DNA of 64,000 bases from DYHD01 sp037445375 (GCA_037445375.1 JBBIKS010000008.1:1-64000); one strand, 5' to 3'; shown: positions 16,136 through 25,765, counted from the first letter of the stretch. Translations and numbers: made by a program. The notes: generated by a model from the letters alone, not told the origin.

Positions 16136-18139
16136 ATGGAAAAAGAGACTTGCACATTTTCATATTGTCAAAAACCTGAGGTAGTTGAAGTTGATTGTGA
16201 TCTTCTTATCATGGGCGGTGGCATGGCAGGTTGCGGTGCCGCATTTGAAGCTTGCCGTTGGGCAAATCCAAAGGGATTAAAGGTAGTCATGGTTGACAAA
16301 GCCGCAACAGACAGAAGTGGAGCAGTCGCAATGGGCTTGTCTGCCATTAATACCTATGTTGGCGAGAATAAAGTAGCAGATTATGTCAAGTATGTGAGAA
16401 ATGACCTGATGGGCATCATCAGGGAAGACCTTGTATATGACCTTGGCAGACATGTGGATGATTCAGTCCATAGCTTTGAAGAATGGGGACTCCCAATTTG
16501 GAAGAGAGGGGATGACGGTTTCTCCATTGATGGACACGAGGCAAAAGAGCAAGGCAAGCCAATGCTTAAGGACGGTGGAACACCAGTAAGATCTGGTAAG
16601 TGGCAGATAATGATCAACGGTGAATCATACAAGGTTGTTGTTGCTGAAGCCGCAAAAAAAGCTCTTCTGACCAACAGAGAAGCGACCGGCATAGCCGAAA
16701 ACCATTTTGAAAGGGTATTCATTGTTAAGGCTGTAATGGATAAAAACGGGAAAAATGTAGCATCAGCTATAGGGTTCAGCGTAAGAGAAAACAAGGTTTT
16801 TTCATTTAAAGCAAAAGCGATTGTTTGTGCTACTGCTGGTGCAGTTAATTGCTTTAGGCCAAGGTCAGTTGGCGAGGGACTTGGAAGGACATGGTACCCT
16901 GTGTTCTGCAGCGGATCAGGCTATGCTTTCGGAATGCAGGCAGGGGCTGAAATGACCCTGATGGAAAACAGGTTTGTACCTTCAAGATTTAAAGATGGTT
17001 ATGGTCCTGTCGGAGCATGGTTCCTCTTCTTTAAAGCAAAAGCCACAGATAGTTACGGGGAAGACTATTGTACAAATAAGGAATATTTCGATGATGCAGT
17101 AGCCAGATATGGCGACTATGCAAAGAATCTTGGAACTGCTATTAGAAACCATCTCCAGATGAGAGCTATGAAAGACGGCAAGGGTCCTATCCTTATGAGG
17201 ACTCATGAGGCGATGGCTGCTATGGGAAAAGCCTTCGTAGAGAAGCTTGGCGAAAAAGATGCTAAAAAGAAGATGAAACATCTTGAAGCAGAGGCATGGG
17301 AAGACTTCCTTGATATGGCTATCGGACAGGCATCTCTCTGGGCAGCAAATAATATCGAGCCTGACAAGAGCCCTTCTGAAATTATGCCTACAGAGCCCTA
17401 TCTCCTTGGTTCTCATGCAGGCTGTGCAGGCTTCTGGGTAAGCGGCCCTGGTGACATACCCGGCACACCTGATCACTATACATGGGGATATAACAGGATG
17501 TCCACAGTGCCAGGTTTATTTATGGCAGGTGATGTTGTCGGAGCATCAGGACACAAATTCTCATCTGGTTCACATGCGGAAGGCAGACAGGCAGCTAAGG
17601 CAGCAATTGCATATATTCTCGACAATCCTGATTATAAGCCTTCACCGAAATTGACTAATGATGAGATTGCGGCAGAACTCTACCTACCATTTGAGATCTT
17701 TGAAAAATATAAGACCTATACAACGGATCCTGATATTAACCCCAATTATATTAGCCCTAAAGCACTTCAATTAAGGCTTATGAAGATTGCTGATGAATAC
17801 TTTGGCGGGTGTTCAACTTGGTACATGACCTCAAAAACAATGCTTGAAGAAGGTCTCAAAAAACTTGAGATGCTCAAAGAGGATGCTTCAAAAATGGCAG
17901 CAAAGAACCTCCATGAACTCTTGAGGTGCTTTGAGAACTATCATAGAATTCTCTCAGTTGAGGCTCATGCAAGGCATATACTCTTTAGGGAGGAGTCCAG
18001 ATACCCTGGTTACTACTATAGGGGTGACTTTAATATGATTGATGACGCTAACTGGAAGTGCTTTACGAATTCTAGGTATAACGCAGAGACAAATACTTGG
18101 GATTTCAAAAAAGTACCTTATGTTCAGATGTTTCCATAA
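16136..18139 (+). CDS. aprA: Adenylylsulfate reductase, alpha subunit
   Basis: This FAD flavoprotein reduces APS to sulfite and AMP in the cytoplasm. It belongs to the fumarate reductase/succinate dehydrogenase flavoprotein superfamily. The N-terminal Rossmann segment is LLIMGGGMAGCGAAFEA, and the active-site and FAD regions are typical of AprA (DRSGAVAMGLSAINTY, GRTWYPVFCSGSGYA, FMAGDVVGASGHKFSSGSHAEGR). At 667 residues it has the usual length. It is cotranscribed with aprB, and GGAGGG precedes the ATG. Confidence 0.97.
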   Translation: MEKETCTFSYCQKPEVVEVDCDLLIMGGGMAGCGAAFEACRWANPKGLKVVMVDKAATDRSGAVAMGLSAINTYVGENKVADYVKYVRNDLMGIIREDLVYDLGRHVDDSVHSFEEWGLPIWKRGDDGFSIDGHEAKEQGKPMLKDGGTPVRSGKWQIMINGESYKVVVAEAAKKALLTNREATGIAENHFERVFIVKAVMDKNGKNVASAIGFSVRENKVFSFKAKAIVCATAGAVNCFRPRSVGEGLGRTWYPVFCSGSGYAFGMQAGAEMTLMENRFVPSRFKDGYGPVGAWFLFFKAKATDSYGEDYCTNKEYFDDAVARYGDYAKNLGTAIRNHLQMRAMKDGKGPILMRTHEAMAAMGKAFVEKLGEKDAKKKMKHLEAEAWEDFLDMAIGQASLWAANNIEPDKSPSEIMPTEPYLLGSHAGCAGFWVSGPGDIPGTPDHYTWGYNRMSTVPGLFMAGDVVGASGHKFSSGSHAEGRQAAKAAIAYILDNPDYKPSPKLTNDEIAAELYLPFEIFEKYKTYTTDPDINPNYISPKALQLRLMKIADEYFGGCSTWYMTSKTMLEEGLKKLEMLKEDASKMAAKNLHELLRCFENYHRILSVEAHARHILFREESRYPGYYYRGDFNMIDDANWKCFTNSRYNAETNTWDFKKVPYVQMFP

Positions 18140-18151
18140 TTAAATTTTATC

Positions 18152-18182
18152 GGGGGGGGCAATGCCCTCCCCATTTTCTTTC
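18152..18182 (+). terminator. Terminator after aprBA
   Basis: Nine base pairs (GGGGGGGGC with GCCCTCCCC, one G-T pair) close a three-base loop, followed by ATTTTCTTTCT. This separates aprBA from qmoABC, so the qmo genes likely have their own promoter in 18183-18389. That stretch also holds a degraded copy of the dispersed CTGAGC/GCTTAG hairpin (about 18253-18315). Confidence 0.75.
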
Positions 18183-18389
18183 TGTGATTCCCACCCAAAG
18201 ATTAAAAAAGGCAACCATCTGTAAAGAATCCAGAGATGGGGTCAGTTGCCACTCTGAGCAAAGCGAAGGGGGTAAGAAATATAAAGATAATTCTTCTTCG
18301 CTTAGCTTAGAATGACAAACAGGTGATAGGGAGTAAGGATAATAAGATAGACTTTACCTCTTATTCTCTGCTTAGTAAGGAGGAAAAAA

Positions 18390-19649
18390 ATGATAGATAA
18401 CAAAAAGGTTTTAGTAATTGGGGGAGGCTTCAGTGGCATTACTGCTGCATTAGAGACCGCTGAGGCTGGCTTTGATGTCGCTTTAGTCGAAAAAACCCCT
18501 TTCTTAGGTGGTAGAGTGACACAGCTAAATAAATATTTTCCAAAGCTTTGTCCGCCAAATTGTGGTCTTGAGATTAATTTCAAGAGAATCAAGAATATTG
18601 CTGGTATTAGCATTTTTACTAATGCAGAAGTAGAAAAAATATTGGGACACGAAGGCAGCTATGATGTCGCTATAAAAATAAATCCTCGCTTTGTCAATGA
18701 CAGATGCGTAGGATGTAACGCTTGTAATGAGGTATGTCCAGTTGAAATTCCTAATGAATTTAATTTTGGCATGGATAAAACAAAAGCTATATATATTACG
18801 CATCATCAAGCCTTCCCCTTTAAATATGTCATAGACGGCAAAAACTGTAAAGGTCCTTCCTGTGCAAAGTGCGTTGAGGCTTGTAAGTATAATGCTATTG
18901 ATCTTAATATGAAGCACGAAATAGTAAACATAAATGTCAGCTCAATTATCCTTGCAACAGGATGGGATTTATATGATGTCTCAAAGATCGATAATCTGGG
19001 TGGTGGTAAGATTGATAATGTAATTACAAATATGATGATGGAAAGACTCGCATCTCCAGATGGACCAACATCAGGAAAGATACTCAGGCCGTCTGATAAC
19101 AAACCTGTTCAAAACATTGCTTTTGTCCAATGCGCAGGAAGTAGGGATGAGAATCACCTCCCATATTGTTCATATATATGTTGTATGGCATCCATAAAGC
19201 AGGCAACTTATTTGAGAGAACAGTCACCTGATTCAACAGTAAGAATTTTTTATATAGATTTACGAACACCTGGCAGATACGAACAATTCTACTGGACGGT
19301 AAAAGATGATCCTAAAGTGACATTCACGAAGGGTAAAGTTGCTCATATTGCCGAAGATCCAGAAACGAAAGATGTTATAGTCGAGGCTGAAGATATCTCT
19401 TTAGGCAAAAAAACAAAGGAAAGGTTTGATATGGTAGTCCTTGCAGCAGGCATGGTGCCCTCTACTAAGACCTCAAAAATACCGGGTGATATAACATATA
19501 CATCAGATGGCTTTGTTTTGCCGTCTTCATTGGAGAAAGGCATATATGCAGTGGGTAGCGTTAAGAGTCCTGTTGATGTCTCAAGGTCTGTTCAGGATGC
19601 AACAGGAGCAGCTATTAAAAGCATTCAGAGCGTAAGGAGGTCTAAATAG
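18390..19649 (+). CDS. qmoA: QmoA, quinone-interacting oxidoreductase subunit A (HdrA-like)
   Basis: This is a soluble flavoprotein of the Qmo complex that links menaquinol to AprBA. The N-terminal FAD motif VIGGGFSGITAALE is followed by FLGGRVTQLNKYFPKLCPPNCG, which is characteristic of QmoA/HdrA. Ferredoxin-like cysteine groups are present at C106, C109, C112, C116 and at C153, C158, C161, C165, enough for two [4Fe-4S] clusters. As I recall, the Desulfovibrio QmoA is described as carrying only FAD, so this version is closer to HdrA. The length is 419 residues. qmoB starts 2 bases after the stop. Confidence 0.95.
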   Translation: MIDNKKVLVIGGGFSGITAALETAEAGFDVALVEKTPFLGGRVTQLNKYFPKLCPPNCGLEINFKRIKNIAGISIFTNAEVEKILGHEGSYDVAIKINPRFVNDRCVGCNACNEVCPVEIPNEFNFGMDKTKAIYITHHQAFPFKYVIDGKNCKGPSCAKCVEACKYNAIDLNMKHEIVNINVSSIILATGWDLYDVSKIDNLGGGKIDNVITNMMMERLASPDGPTSGKILRPSDNKPVQNIAFVQCAGSRDENHLPYCSYICCMASIKQATYLREQSPDSTVRIFYIDLRTPGRYEQFYWTVKDDPKVTFTKGKVAHIAEDPETKDVIVEAEDISLGKKTKERFDMVVLAAGMVPSTKTSKIPGDITYTSDGFVLPSSLEKGIYAVGSVKSPVDVSRSVQDATGAAIKSIQSVRRSK

Positions 19650-19651
19650 AA

Positions 19652-21877
19652 ATGGAAAAGAAATTCGGAGTTTATATTTGCAACGGCTGCAGTATAGGCG
19701 AATCCATCAATATTGAAAAGCTGATTAAATCCTCTGCAAGAGCTGCTAAAATTCAACCTGATGCTGTTAGGGTTCATGATATATTGTGTAGCCCTGCCGG
19801 CATCGAGATGATAAAAAATGACATAAGTCAGGGTATGAATACACTTATATTAGGTGCATGTTCTCCTCGTGTTAAATTTGAAGAGTTTGATTTTCCAGGT
19901 GCATTAACAGAAAGGGTGAATCTCAGAGAATTTGTTGTGTGGACCCAAGACCCTAATACGGATGCTGCTCAGAGCACTGCTGAAGATTATATGAAGATGG
20001 GAATAATCAAGGCACAGAAAGGTGAACTCCCTGAACCCAACATACTTCCAGATCTAAGCAAAACTATAGTTGTAGTCGGAGGCGGCATATCAGGGTTGAC
20101 AGCAGCTCTTGATGCTGCCGAAGCAGGCTATGAAGTTGTCTTGATCGAGAAAGAGCCTCAGTTAGGTGGTTGGGCAGCAAAGCTATATAAAGAAGTTCCG
20201 AGAGAGTTCCCTTATGAAAAACTGATAGAGCCAATTGTTATTAACAAGATAAAAGAGGTTGAGGCGCATCCGAATATAAGAGTATATAAATCGTCTACCA
20301 TAGAAAAAACAGATGGGCAGCCAGGATTATTTGACGTTACTATAAGAACTAATGGCACAAGCGAGACCATAAAGGCAGGTGTATTTATCATGACGGCTGG
20401 CTGGCAGCCCTATGATGCTTCGAAACTTGTGCACTTAGGCTATGGTATGCCTGATGTTATAACAAATGTTCAGATGGAAGAGATTGCAAAATCTGGAAAG
20501 ATAACAAGACCATCTGACGGCAAGGAAGCAAAAAAAGTAGCCTTCATACAATGCGCCGGCTCAAGAGACCCAGAGCATCTACCATATTGCTCGTCTTTTT
20601 GCTGTGCTACGTCGCTTAAACAGGCAAAGTATGTTAGAGAACTAAATAGCGAAGCCGTCGCCATGATTTTTTATAAAGATATTAGAACACCAGGGCAGAC
20701 CGAGATATTTTATAAAAACATGCAGAATGACCCCGGTGTTTTGCTAACAAAGGCTGATGTTACGAAAATTAGCGATATTGGAAACGGTAACATGTTTGTT
20801 GAGGCTGAAAATACTCTTCTTGGGGAGAAGATAAAAGTAGAAGCAGATCTCGTTGTTCTTGCTGTTGGTATTGTGCCTGCTACAAGAGCATCCCAGGAAT
20901 ATCTTGATGGATTGACTGAGGTAACCACAAAAGGCGATGATGCAAAGAATGCTTATCTTGAGTCAACACCAAAACCAGAATTTATATTAAATCTAGGTTA
21001 CAGACAGGGGCCTGAAATACCATCACTCGAAGGTGCCTATGGCTTTGCAGACTCCAATTTTATATGTTTCCAATATGAAACAAGGAGGACTGGAATATAC
21101 GCTGCTGGTTGTGTAAGACAGCCGATGACAATGTCTGAAGCAGCTTCTGATGCTGCTGGGGCAGCACTTAAGGCAATTCAGTGCGTAGAGCACGTCTCAA
21201 AGGGAATAGCTGTTCATCCAAGGGCTTGGGATGCAACATTCCCTGACCCGATGATGATCAGATGTACATCCTGTAAGCGATGCACTGAGGAATGTCCTTT
21301 TGGGGCAATAGATGAGGACGAAAAAGGCACGCCTTTTTATAGGATAAACCGCTGCAGACGCTGTGGAACTTGTATGGGCGCGTGTCCAGAAAGGATAGTG
21401 TCTTTTAAAGACTTCAGTGTTGATTTAGTTGGCTCCATGATTAGGGGTATTGAAGTATCTGAGGATGAGTTCAGAATAGTCGTTCTGGCATGTGAAAACG
21501 ACTCATATCCGGCGTTAGACAGCGCAGCTATTAAACGCATTAAGATTAACTCGAGTGTCAGAATTATCCCGGTCAGATGTCTCGGTGCAACAAACCTAGT
21601 TTGGGTCAGTGATGCTTTTTCAAAGGGAATAGACGGGCTTATTTTGCTTGGCTGTAAGTATGGTGAAAATTACCAGTGCCATTTTGTAAAAGGCAGTGAA
21701 CTTGCCAATTACAGATTCAGTAAAGTTAAGGAAACACTTGACAAGCTTCAATTAGAATCTGATAGGTGCCAGCTCATGCAGGTGGCAATAAATGAATACG
21801 ACAAGTTGCCGCAGATGATCAACGATTTTGTCGAAAGGATAGAAGAAATTGGACCAAATCCGTTTAAGGACTTGTAA
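19652..21877 (+). CDS. qmoB: QmoB, HdrA/MvhD-like subunit
   Basis: This 741-residue cytoplasmic flavoprotein of the Qmo complex has an N-terminal HdrA-like segment (YICNGCSIG, LGACSPR), an FAD domain with VVVGGGISGLTAALD near residue 140, and two [4Fe-4S] motifs at about 537-570 (CTSCKRCTEECP and CRRCGTCMGACP). It ends in an MvhD-like domain with LGCKYGENYQCHF. Partners are QmoA, QmoC and, functionally, AprBA. The MvhD fusion is a standard feature of QmoB and underlies proposals of electron confurcation between quinol and a second donor. Confidence 0.96.
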   Translation: MEKKFGVYICNGCSIGESINIEKLIKSSARAAKIQPDAVRVHDILCSPAGIEMIKNDISQGMNTLILGACSPRVKFEEFDFPGALTERVNLREFVVWTQDPNTDAAQSTAEDYMKMGIIKAQKGELPEPNILPDLSKTIVVVGGGISGLTAALDAAEAGYEVVLIEKEPQLGGWAAKLYKEVPREFPYEKLIEPIVINKIKEVEAHPNIRVYKSSTIEKTDGQPGLFDVTIRTNGTSETIKAGVFIMTAGWQPYDASKLVHLGYGMPDVITNVQMEEIAKSGKITRPSDGKEAKKVAFIQCAGSRDPEHLPYCSSFCCATSLKQAKYVRELNSEAVAMIFYKDIRTPGQTEIFYKNMQNDPGVLLTKADVTKISDIGNGNMFVEAENTLLGEKIKVEADLVVLAVGIVPATRASQEYLDGLTEVTTKGDDAKNAYLESTPKPEFILNLGYRQGPEIPSLEGAYGFADSNFICFQYETRRTGIYAAGCVRQPMTMSEAASDAAGAALKAIQCVEHVSKGIAVHPRAWDATFPDPMMIRCTSCKRCTEECPFGAIDEDEKGTPFYRINRCRRCGTCMGACPERIVSFKDFSVDLVGSMIRGIEVSEDEFRIVVLACENDSYPALDSAAIKRIKINSSVRIIPVRCLGATNLVWVSDAFSKGIDGLILLGCKYGENYQCHFVKGSELANYRFSKVKETLDKLQLESDRCQLMQVAINEYDKLPQMINDFVERIEEIGPNPFKDL

Positions 21878-21956
21878 TCAATAAGTGCAAAAAATTAGTG
21901 TATGTACGATTCGGCACTAACACTAATTACTTTAAAGAATAGATGGAGGTTAATAA

Positions 21957-23105
21957 ATGCCGGAACAGATAGTGACACAGGTAATAAGTCCAGATTTAAA
22001 GTTCGTTAAAGAGATCATAGCCGCTGGAGGTGGGGATTTAAAGAAGTGCTACCAATGCTCAACATGCACTGTAGTATGCGGAATGACCCCAGATGAGAGC
22101 CCTTTCCCAAGAAAAGAGATGTTATATGCCCAGTGGGGCATGAAAGATAAACTCATCAGCAATCCTGATGTCTGGCTTTGCCATCAGTGCAGTGATTGCA
22201 CGGCTTACTGTCCAAGGGGTGCAAAACCTGGAGAGGTTCTTGGAGCTGTCAGAAATATGGCTATCAAAAATTATTCAAAACCAGCCGGCTTTGCAAGCAT
22301 GGTAAATGAGCCCAAGGCCGCTATACTTCTTTTTGCGATACCTATTGCTCTTTTCCTTATCTTTATGATGATTCAGGGACACTTTACCAGTGGAATACCA
22401 AGAGGTGATGGCGGTATAATTTCTTTCTCAAAGTTTATGCCACCGATACCATATGTTGACTTTTTATTTATGCCTCTTGCCGCCCTTGTTGTTCTCTCCT
22501 TTATCTTTGGAATCAAGGACTACTGGTCTGATATGAGCAAGCATTATGGAAAGCCTGTTGGGGGTGATATCAACAAGTCCATTACTGATACTATAATCGA
22601 AATATTGAGCCACAAAAGGTTTGAAAAATGCAATGTAACAAAAGACAGGAAAATTTCGCATCTTCTGGTTTTTTACTCATTTATTGGTCTTGCAATAACA
22701 ACATCTATAGCTGTTTTTTATTTATATTTCCTTAAATGGGAATCGCCGTACCCACAGACCAATATTATCAAAATTATTGGTAATATCAGTGGAATTGCTT
22801 TGCTTATCGGGATAACGATGATGGTTTCGAGCCGCATTAAGAATCAGGAAAAAGCAGGTATTGGCAGCTATTTTGACTGGCTTTTTATAGTAATAGTCTA
22901 TGGAGTTGCAGCAACAGGCATGTTTGCCCAGATATTCAGACTCTTAGATATAGCTGTGGTTGCTTATCCGATGTATTTTGCCCATCTCGTTTTTATATTT
23001 GCACTGTTTGCATACGCTCCCTTCTCAAAAATGGCACATATGATTTATAGGACTACCGCAATGGTCTTTGCAAGGCATACAGGAAGAGACAAACTAACAA
23101 CCTGA
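21957..23105 (+). CDS. qmoC: QmoC, HdrC/HdrE-like membrane subunit
   Basis: This is the membrane anchor of the Qmo complex and the site of quinol oxidation. The N-terminal HdrC-like domain has two cysteine motifs, CYQCSTCTVVC (about 31-41) and CHQCSDCTAYC (about 75-85), each with four Cys. Residues about 120-375 contain six hydrophobic helices of the NarI/HdrE cytochrome b type with several membrane His. The 382-residue size matches the fused QmoC of other sulfate reducers. There are 79 bases between qmoB and qmoC. Confidence 0.95.
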   Translation: MPEQIVTQVISPDLKFVKEIIAAGGGDLKKCYQCSTCTVVCGMTPDESPFPRKEMLYAQWGMKDKLISNPDVWLCHQCSDCTAYCPRGAKPGEVLGAVRNMAIKNYSKPAGFASMVNEPKAAILLFAIPIALFLIFMMIQGHFTSGIPRGDGGIISFSKFMPPIPYVDFLFMPLAALVVLSFIFGIKDYWSDMSKHYGKPVGGDINKSITDTIIEILSHKRFEKCNVTKDRKISHLLVFYSFIGLAITTSIAVFYLYFLKWESPYPQTNIIKIIGNISGIALLIGITMMVSSRIKNQEKAGIGSYFDWLFIVIVYGVAATGMFAQIFRLLDIAVVAYPMYFAHLVFIFALFAYAPFSKMAHMIYRTTAMVFARHTGRDKLTT

Positions 23106-23109
23106 TTTA

Positions 23110-23138
23110 TTGAATTTTGTTTTTTGTTCTGCTATACT
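23110..23138 (+). promoter_or_regulatory. hppA: Sigma-70 type promoter for hppA
   Basis: TTGAAT (23110-23115) and TATACT (23133-23138) are 17 bases apart, immediately after the qmoC stop. This predicts a leader of about 165 bases before the hppA ATG. Within that leader AAGGCT GGAC AGCTTT followed by TTG (about 23214-23233) could form a weak terminator-like hairpin. Confidence 0.55.
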
Positions 23139-23312
23139 CTCGTGGTCATTGCAAAAATGCGGAGAATGATTTCGAGCCTTGAAATTTGTCTTAAAAGGGG
23201 GTGAGAGATAGTTTAAGGCTGGACAGCTTTTTGTTTGGCATTTAAGGTGGGATAGTTTTAGCAATATGCATTTATTAGCACAATATTATAATTTAAGGAG
23301 GAAACATTTAAG

Positions 23313-25379
23313 ATGAGTATGACTATACTCTTTGCCCTTGCATGCGGCATATTAGGCGTTATATATGCCCTTTACACCGCAGCATGGGTTTCAAAGCAGG
23401 ATGCAGGAAACGAAAGAATGCAGTATATTTCAAATGCCATCAAGGAAGGCGCCGAGGCATTTCTTGCTCGTGAGTATAAAACAGTCGCGATAGTAGGCGT
23501 ATTGCTCTTCGCCTTACTGTTTTTCCTTGGTGCATGGACAGCGGTAGGTTTTGCTGTAGGCGCCATTGGTTCAGCTCTTGCAGGCTACATCGGAATGATG
23601 ATTTCTGTCAGGGCTAATGTGCGCACAGCGCAAGCTGCCAGTAAGGGCATTAATGCCGCACTTGCTGTAGCTTTTAAGGGCGGCTCTGTCACAGGCATGA
23701 TGGTAGTTGGGCTGGCTTTACTCAGCATAGCAGGTTTTTATATAATAGTTACTGTCGTAGAGCCTGATTCAAAGAAGGCATTCCATGCGCTCGTCGGTCT
23801 GGGCTTCGGCGGCTCGCTTATGAGCATATTTGCTCGTATCGCAGGCGGAATATATACAAAAGCCGCCGATGTCGGCGCTGACCTCGTTGGTAAGGTTGAG
23901 GCAGGAATTCCAGAAGACGATCCTAGAAACCCTGCTGTTATCGCAGATAACGTGGGCGATAACGTGGGTGACTGTGCAGGAATGGCAGCAGACCTTTATG
24001 AGACCTATGTGGTTACACTCGTTGCAGCCATGCTCTTGGCAGGTACGCTCTTTGGCTATCAAAGCAAATGGGTTGAATTTCCGCTTTTGTTGGGAGGCAT
24101 CTCAATTGTTGCCTCGATTATCGGAACGTTCTTTGTCAGGCTTGGAAAGAGCGGCTATATAATGGGAGCGCTTTATAAGGGTCTTGCAGTATCAGGTGTC
24201 CTTGCTGCAATAGCTTTTTTCATAGTATCACAACAGTTCATAGCTGGGCTTACCCCGCAAGAAGCAGCTGGTTTTACTCCACTTAGCGTGTTTCTGACTG
24301 CGCTGATAGGACTTGCCCTGACAGGACTGATAGTAGCAATAACGGAATACTTCACAGCAGTTGAGTATTCCCCAGTTAAGCACATTGCAAAAGCAAGCTT
24401 AACTGGTCACGGCACAAATGTAATCGCAGGACTCGCAGTTAGCATGAAGTCTACCGGCGCGCCTGTTATAGTTATTGTTGCGGCAATTCTTGGCGCATAT
24501 GCTTTAGGTGGTGGATTTTCAGGCAATCCATCCGGCGGCCTTTTTGCTATCGCATTATCAGCAGTTTCTATGCTTTCAATGACAGGAATCGTTGTTGCGA
24601 TTGACTCCTATGGACCTATTACTGACAACGCAGGCGGCGTGGCAGAAATGTCAGGACTGCCTGAAGAGATCCGTAACATCACTGACCCATTGGATGCAGT
24701 TGGAAACACAACAAAGGCTGTTACCAAGGGTTATGCAATCGGTTCAGCAGCTCTCGCAGCGCTGGTTCTTTTTGCGGAATATTCAAGATCGTTTGCAACA
24801 GAGCTAAAATTCGACCTTTCTGACCCGATGGTTTTGGCTGGTCTTTTTATTGGTGGACTCCTACCTTACTACTTCGGTTCACTTCTTATGGAGGCTGTCG
24901 GAAAGGCGGCTGGCAGCATTGTTGAGGAAGTCAGAAGGCAGTTCCGTGAGATCCATGGCATCATGGAAGGAACAGGAAAACCTGAATATGGCAAATGCGT
25001 TGATATCGTTACCAAGAGCGCTATTAAGCAGATGATGGTCCCAGCTCTTATCCCAGTCGTAGTTCCTCTATTAGTTGGTCTTCTGCTTGGCAAAGAAGCA
25101 CTCGGTGGCGTTCTTATCGGAAGTATATTAACCGGACTCTTTCAGGCTATCGCCATGACAAGCGGCGGCGGCGCTTGGGATAACGCTAAGAAATCATTTG
25201 AACACGGTGTTACTGATGACAAAGGCGTCGTCCATAAGAAAGGGAGCGACGGACACAAAGCTTCGGTTACCGGTGATACAGTTGGTGACCCTTACAAGGA
25301 TACCGCAGGTCCTGCTATCAACCCTATGATTAAGGTTGTTAATATCGTGGCATTGCTGATAGTTCCTTTGTTAAGATAA
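23313..25379 (+). CDS. hppA: Membrane proton-pumping pyrophosphatase, K+-independent type
   Basis: This integral membrane pump couples hydrolysis of pyrophosphate to ion export. It has 16 hydrophobic segments, with substrate motifs DVGADLVGKVE (about 186-196), DNVGDNVGDCAGMAADLYE (about 212-230) and DTVGDPYKDTAGPAINP near the C-terminus. The subtype-deciding segment is GNTTKAVTKGYAIG, with Lys468 and Thr471; K+-dependent (often Na+-pumping) enzymes have Ala in the Lys position. The enzyme is therefore predicted to be a K+-independent H+ pump. Placed beside sat, it removes the PPi made during sulfate activation and saves its energy. It has 688 residues and the ribosome site AAGGAGG. Confidence 0.96.
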   Translation: MSMTILFALACGILGVIYALYTAAWVSKQDAGNERMQYISNAIKEGAEAFLAREYKTVAIVGVLLFALLFFLGAWTAVGFAVGAIGSALAGYIGMMISVRANVRTAQAASKGINAALAVAFKGGSVTGMMVVGLALLSIAGFYIIVTVVEPDSKKAFHALVGLGFGGSLMSIFARIAGGIYTKAADVGADLVGKVEAGIPEDDPRNPAVIADNVGDNVGDCAGMAADLYETYVVTLVAAMLLAGTLFGYQSKWVEFPLLLGGISIVASIIGTFFVRLGKSGYIMGALYKGLAVSGVLAAIAFFIVSQQFIAGLTPQEAAGFTPLSVFLTALIGLALTGLIVAITEYFTAVEYSPVKHIAKASLTGHGTNVIAGLAVSMKSTGAPVIVIVAAILGAYALGGGFSGNPSGGLFAIALSAVSMLSMTGIVVAIDSYGPITDNAGGVAEMSGLPEEIRNITDPLDAVGNTTKAVTKGYAIGSAALAALVLFAEYSRSFATELKFDLSDPMVLAGLFIGGLLPYYFGSLLMEAVGKAAGSIVEEVRRQFREIHGIMEGTGKPEYGKCVDIVTKSAIKQMMVPALIPVVVPLLVGLLLGKEALGGVLIGSILTGLFQAIAMTSGGGAWDNAKKSFEHGVTDDKGVVHKKGSDGHKASVTGDTVGDPYKDTAGPAINPMIKVVNIVALLIVPLLR

Positions 25380-25390
25380 CATCTTTAAAA

Positions 25391-25428
25391 AGCCGGTAGT
25401 CATAATAATAATGGCTGCCGGTTTTTTT
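25391..25428 (+). terminator. Terminator after hppA
   Basis: GCCGGTAGTCAT pairs with ATGGCTGCCGGT (including G-T pairs) around AATAATA, followed by TTTTTTTG. It closes the sulfate reduction block. Confidence 0.85.
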
Positions 25429-25510
25429 GTGTCTTAAGAAATATCAGCTTCTTGCCAAATGATAGAGATATTGTTTAAAATTAAATATATTAATTTCTGG
25501 AGGTTTTGTT

Positions 25511-25711
25511 TTGAAAGAAAAGATTCATCCTGAATATCATAAAATAGTAGCAGCATGTGCGTGCGGAGCGAACTTTGAGACAGGCTCAACTCGTAAAAGC
25601 ATCCGTGTAGATATATGCTCTAAATGTCATCCTTTTTTTACTGGAAAACAGAAAATTCTTGATACTGAAGGAAGGGTTGAGAGATTTAAAAAGAAATACG
25701 CAAAGAAATAA
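25511..25711 (+). CDS. rpmE: 50S ribosomal protein L31, zinc form
   Basis: This small ribosomal protein (66 residues) is of the C+ type: C16, C18, C36 and C39 can bind zinc. The typical IHPEYHKI start and SKCHPFFTGKQK segment are present. The start is TTG at 25511, with CTGGAGG about 8 bases upstream. rpmE - DUF1385 - prfA is a common gene order in bacteria and is kept here. Confidence 0.95.
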   Translation: MKEKIHPEYHKIVAACACGANFETGSTRKSIRVDICSKCHPFFTGKQKILDTEGRVERFKKKYAKK

Positions 25712-25728
25712 CTGCTTAATAAATTGAG

Positions 25729-25765
25729 GGATTAGAGACTGCTCAGGGATTCTAATCCTTTTTGT
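25729..25765 (+). terminator. Terminator after rpmE
   Basis: GGATTAGA (25729-25736) pairs perfectly with TCTAATCC (25751-25758) and is followed by TTTTTGTTTTT. Confidence 0.8.

Noticed and set aside
14310..23105. Sulfur oxidation running the pathway in reverse
   Set aside because: sat and aprBA occur in oxidisers too, but the QmoABC plus H+-PPase neighbourhood fits sulfate reducers better. dsr genes, which would decide it, are not in the window.
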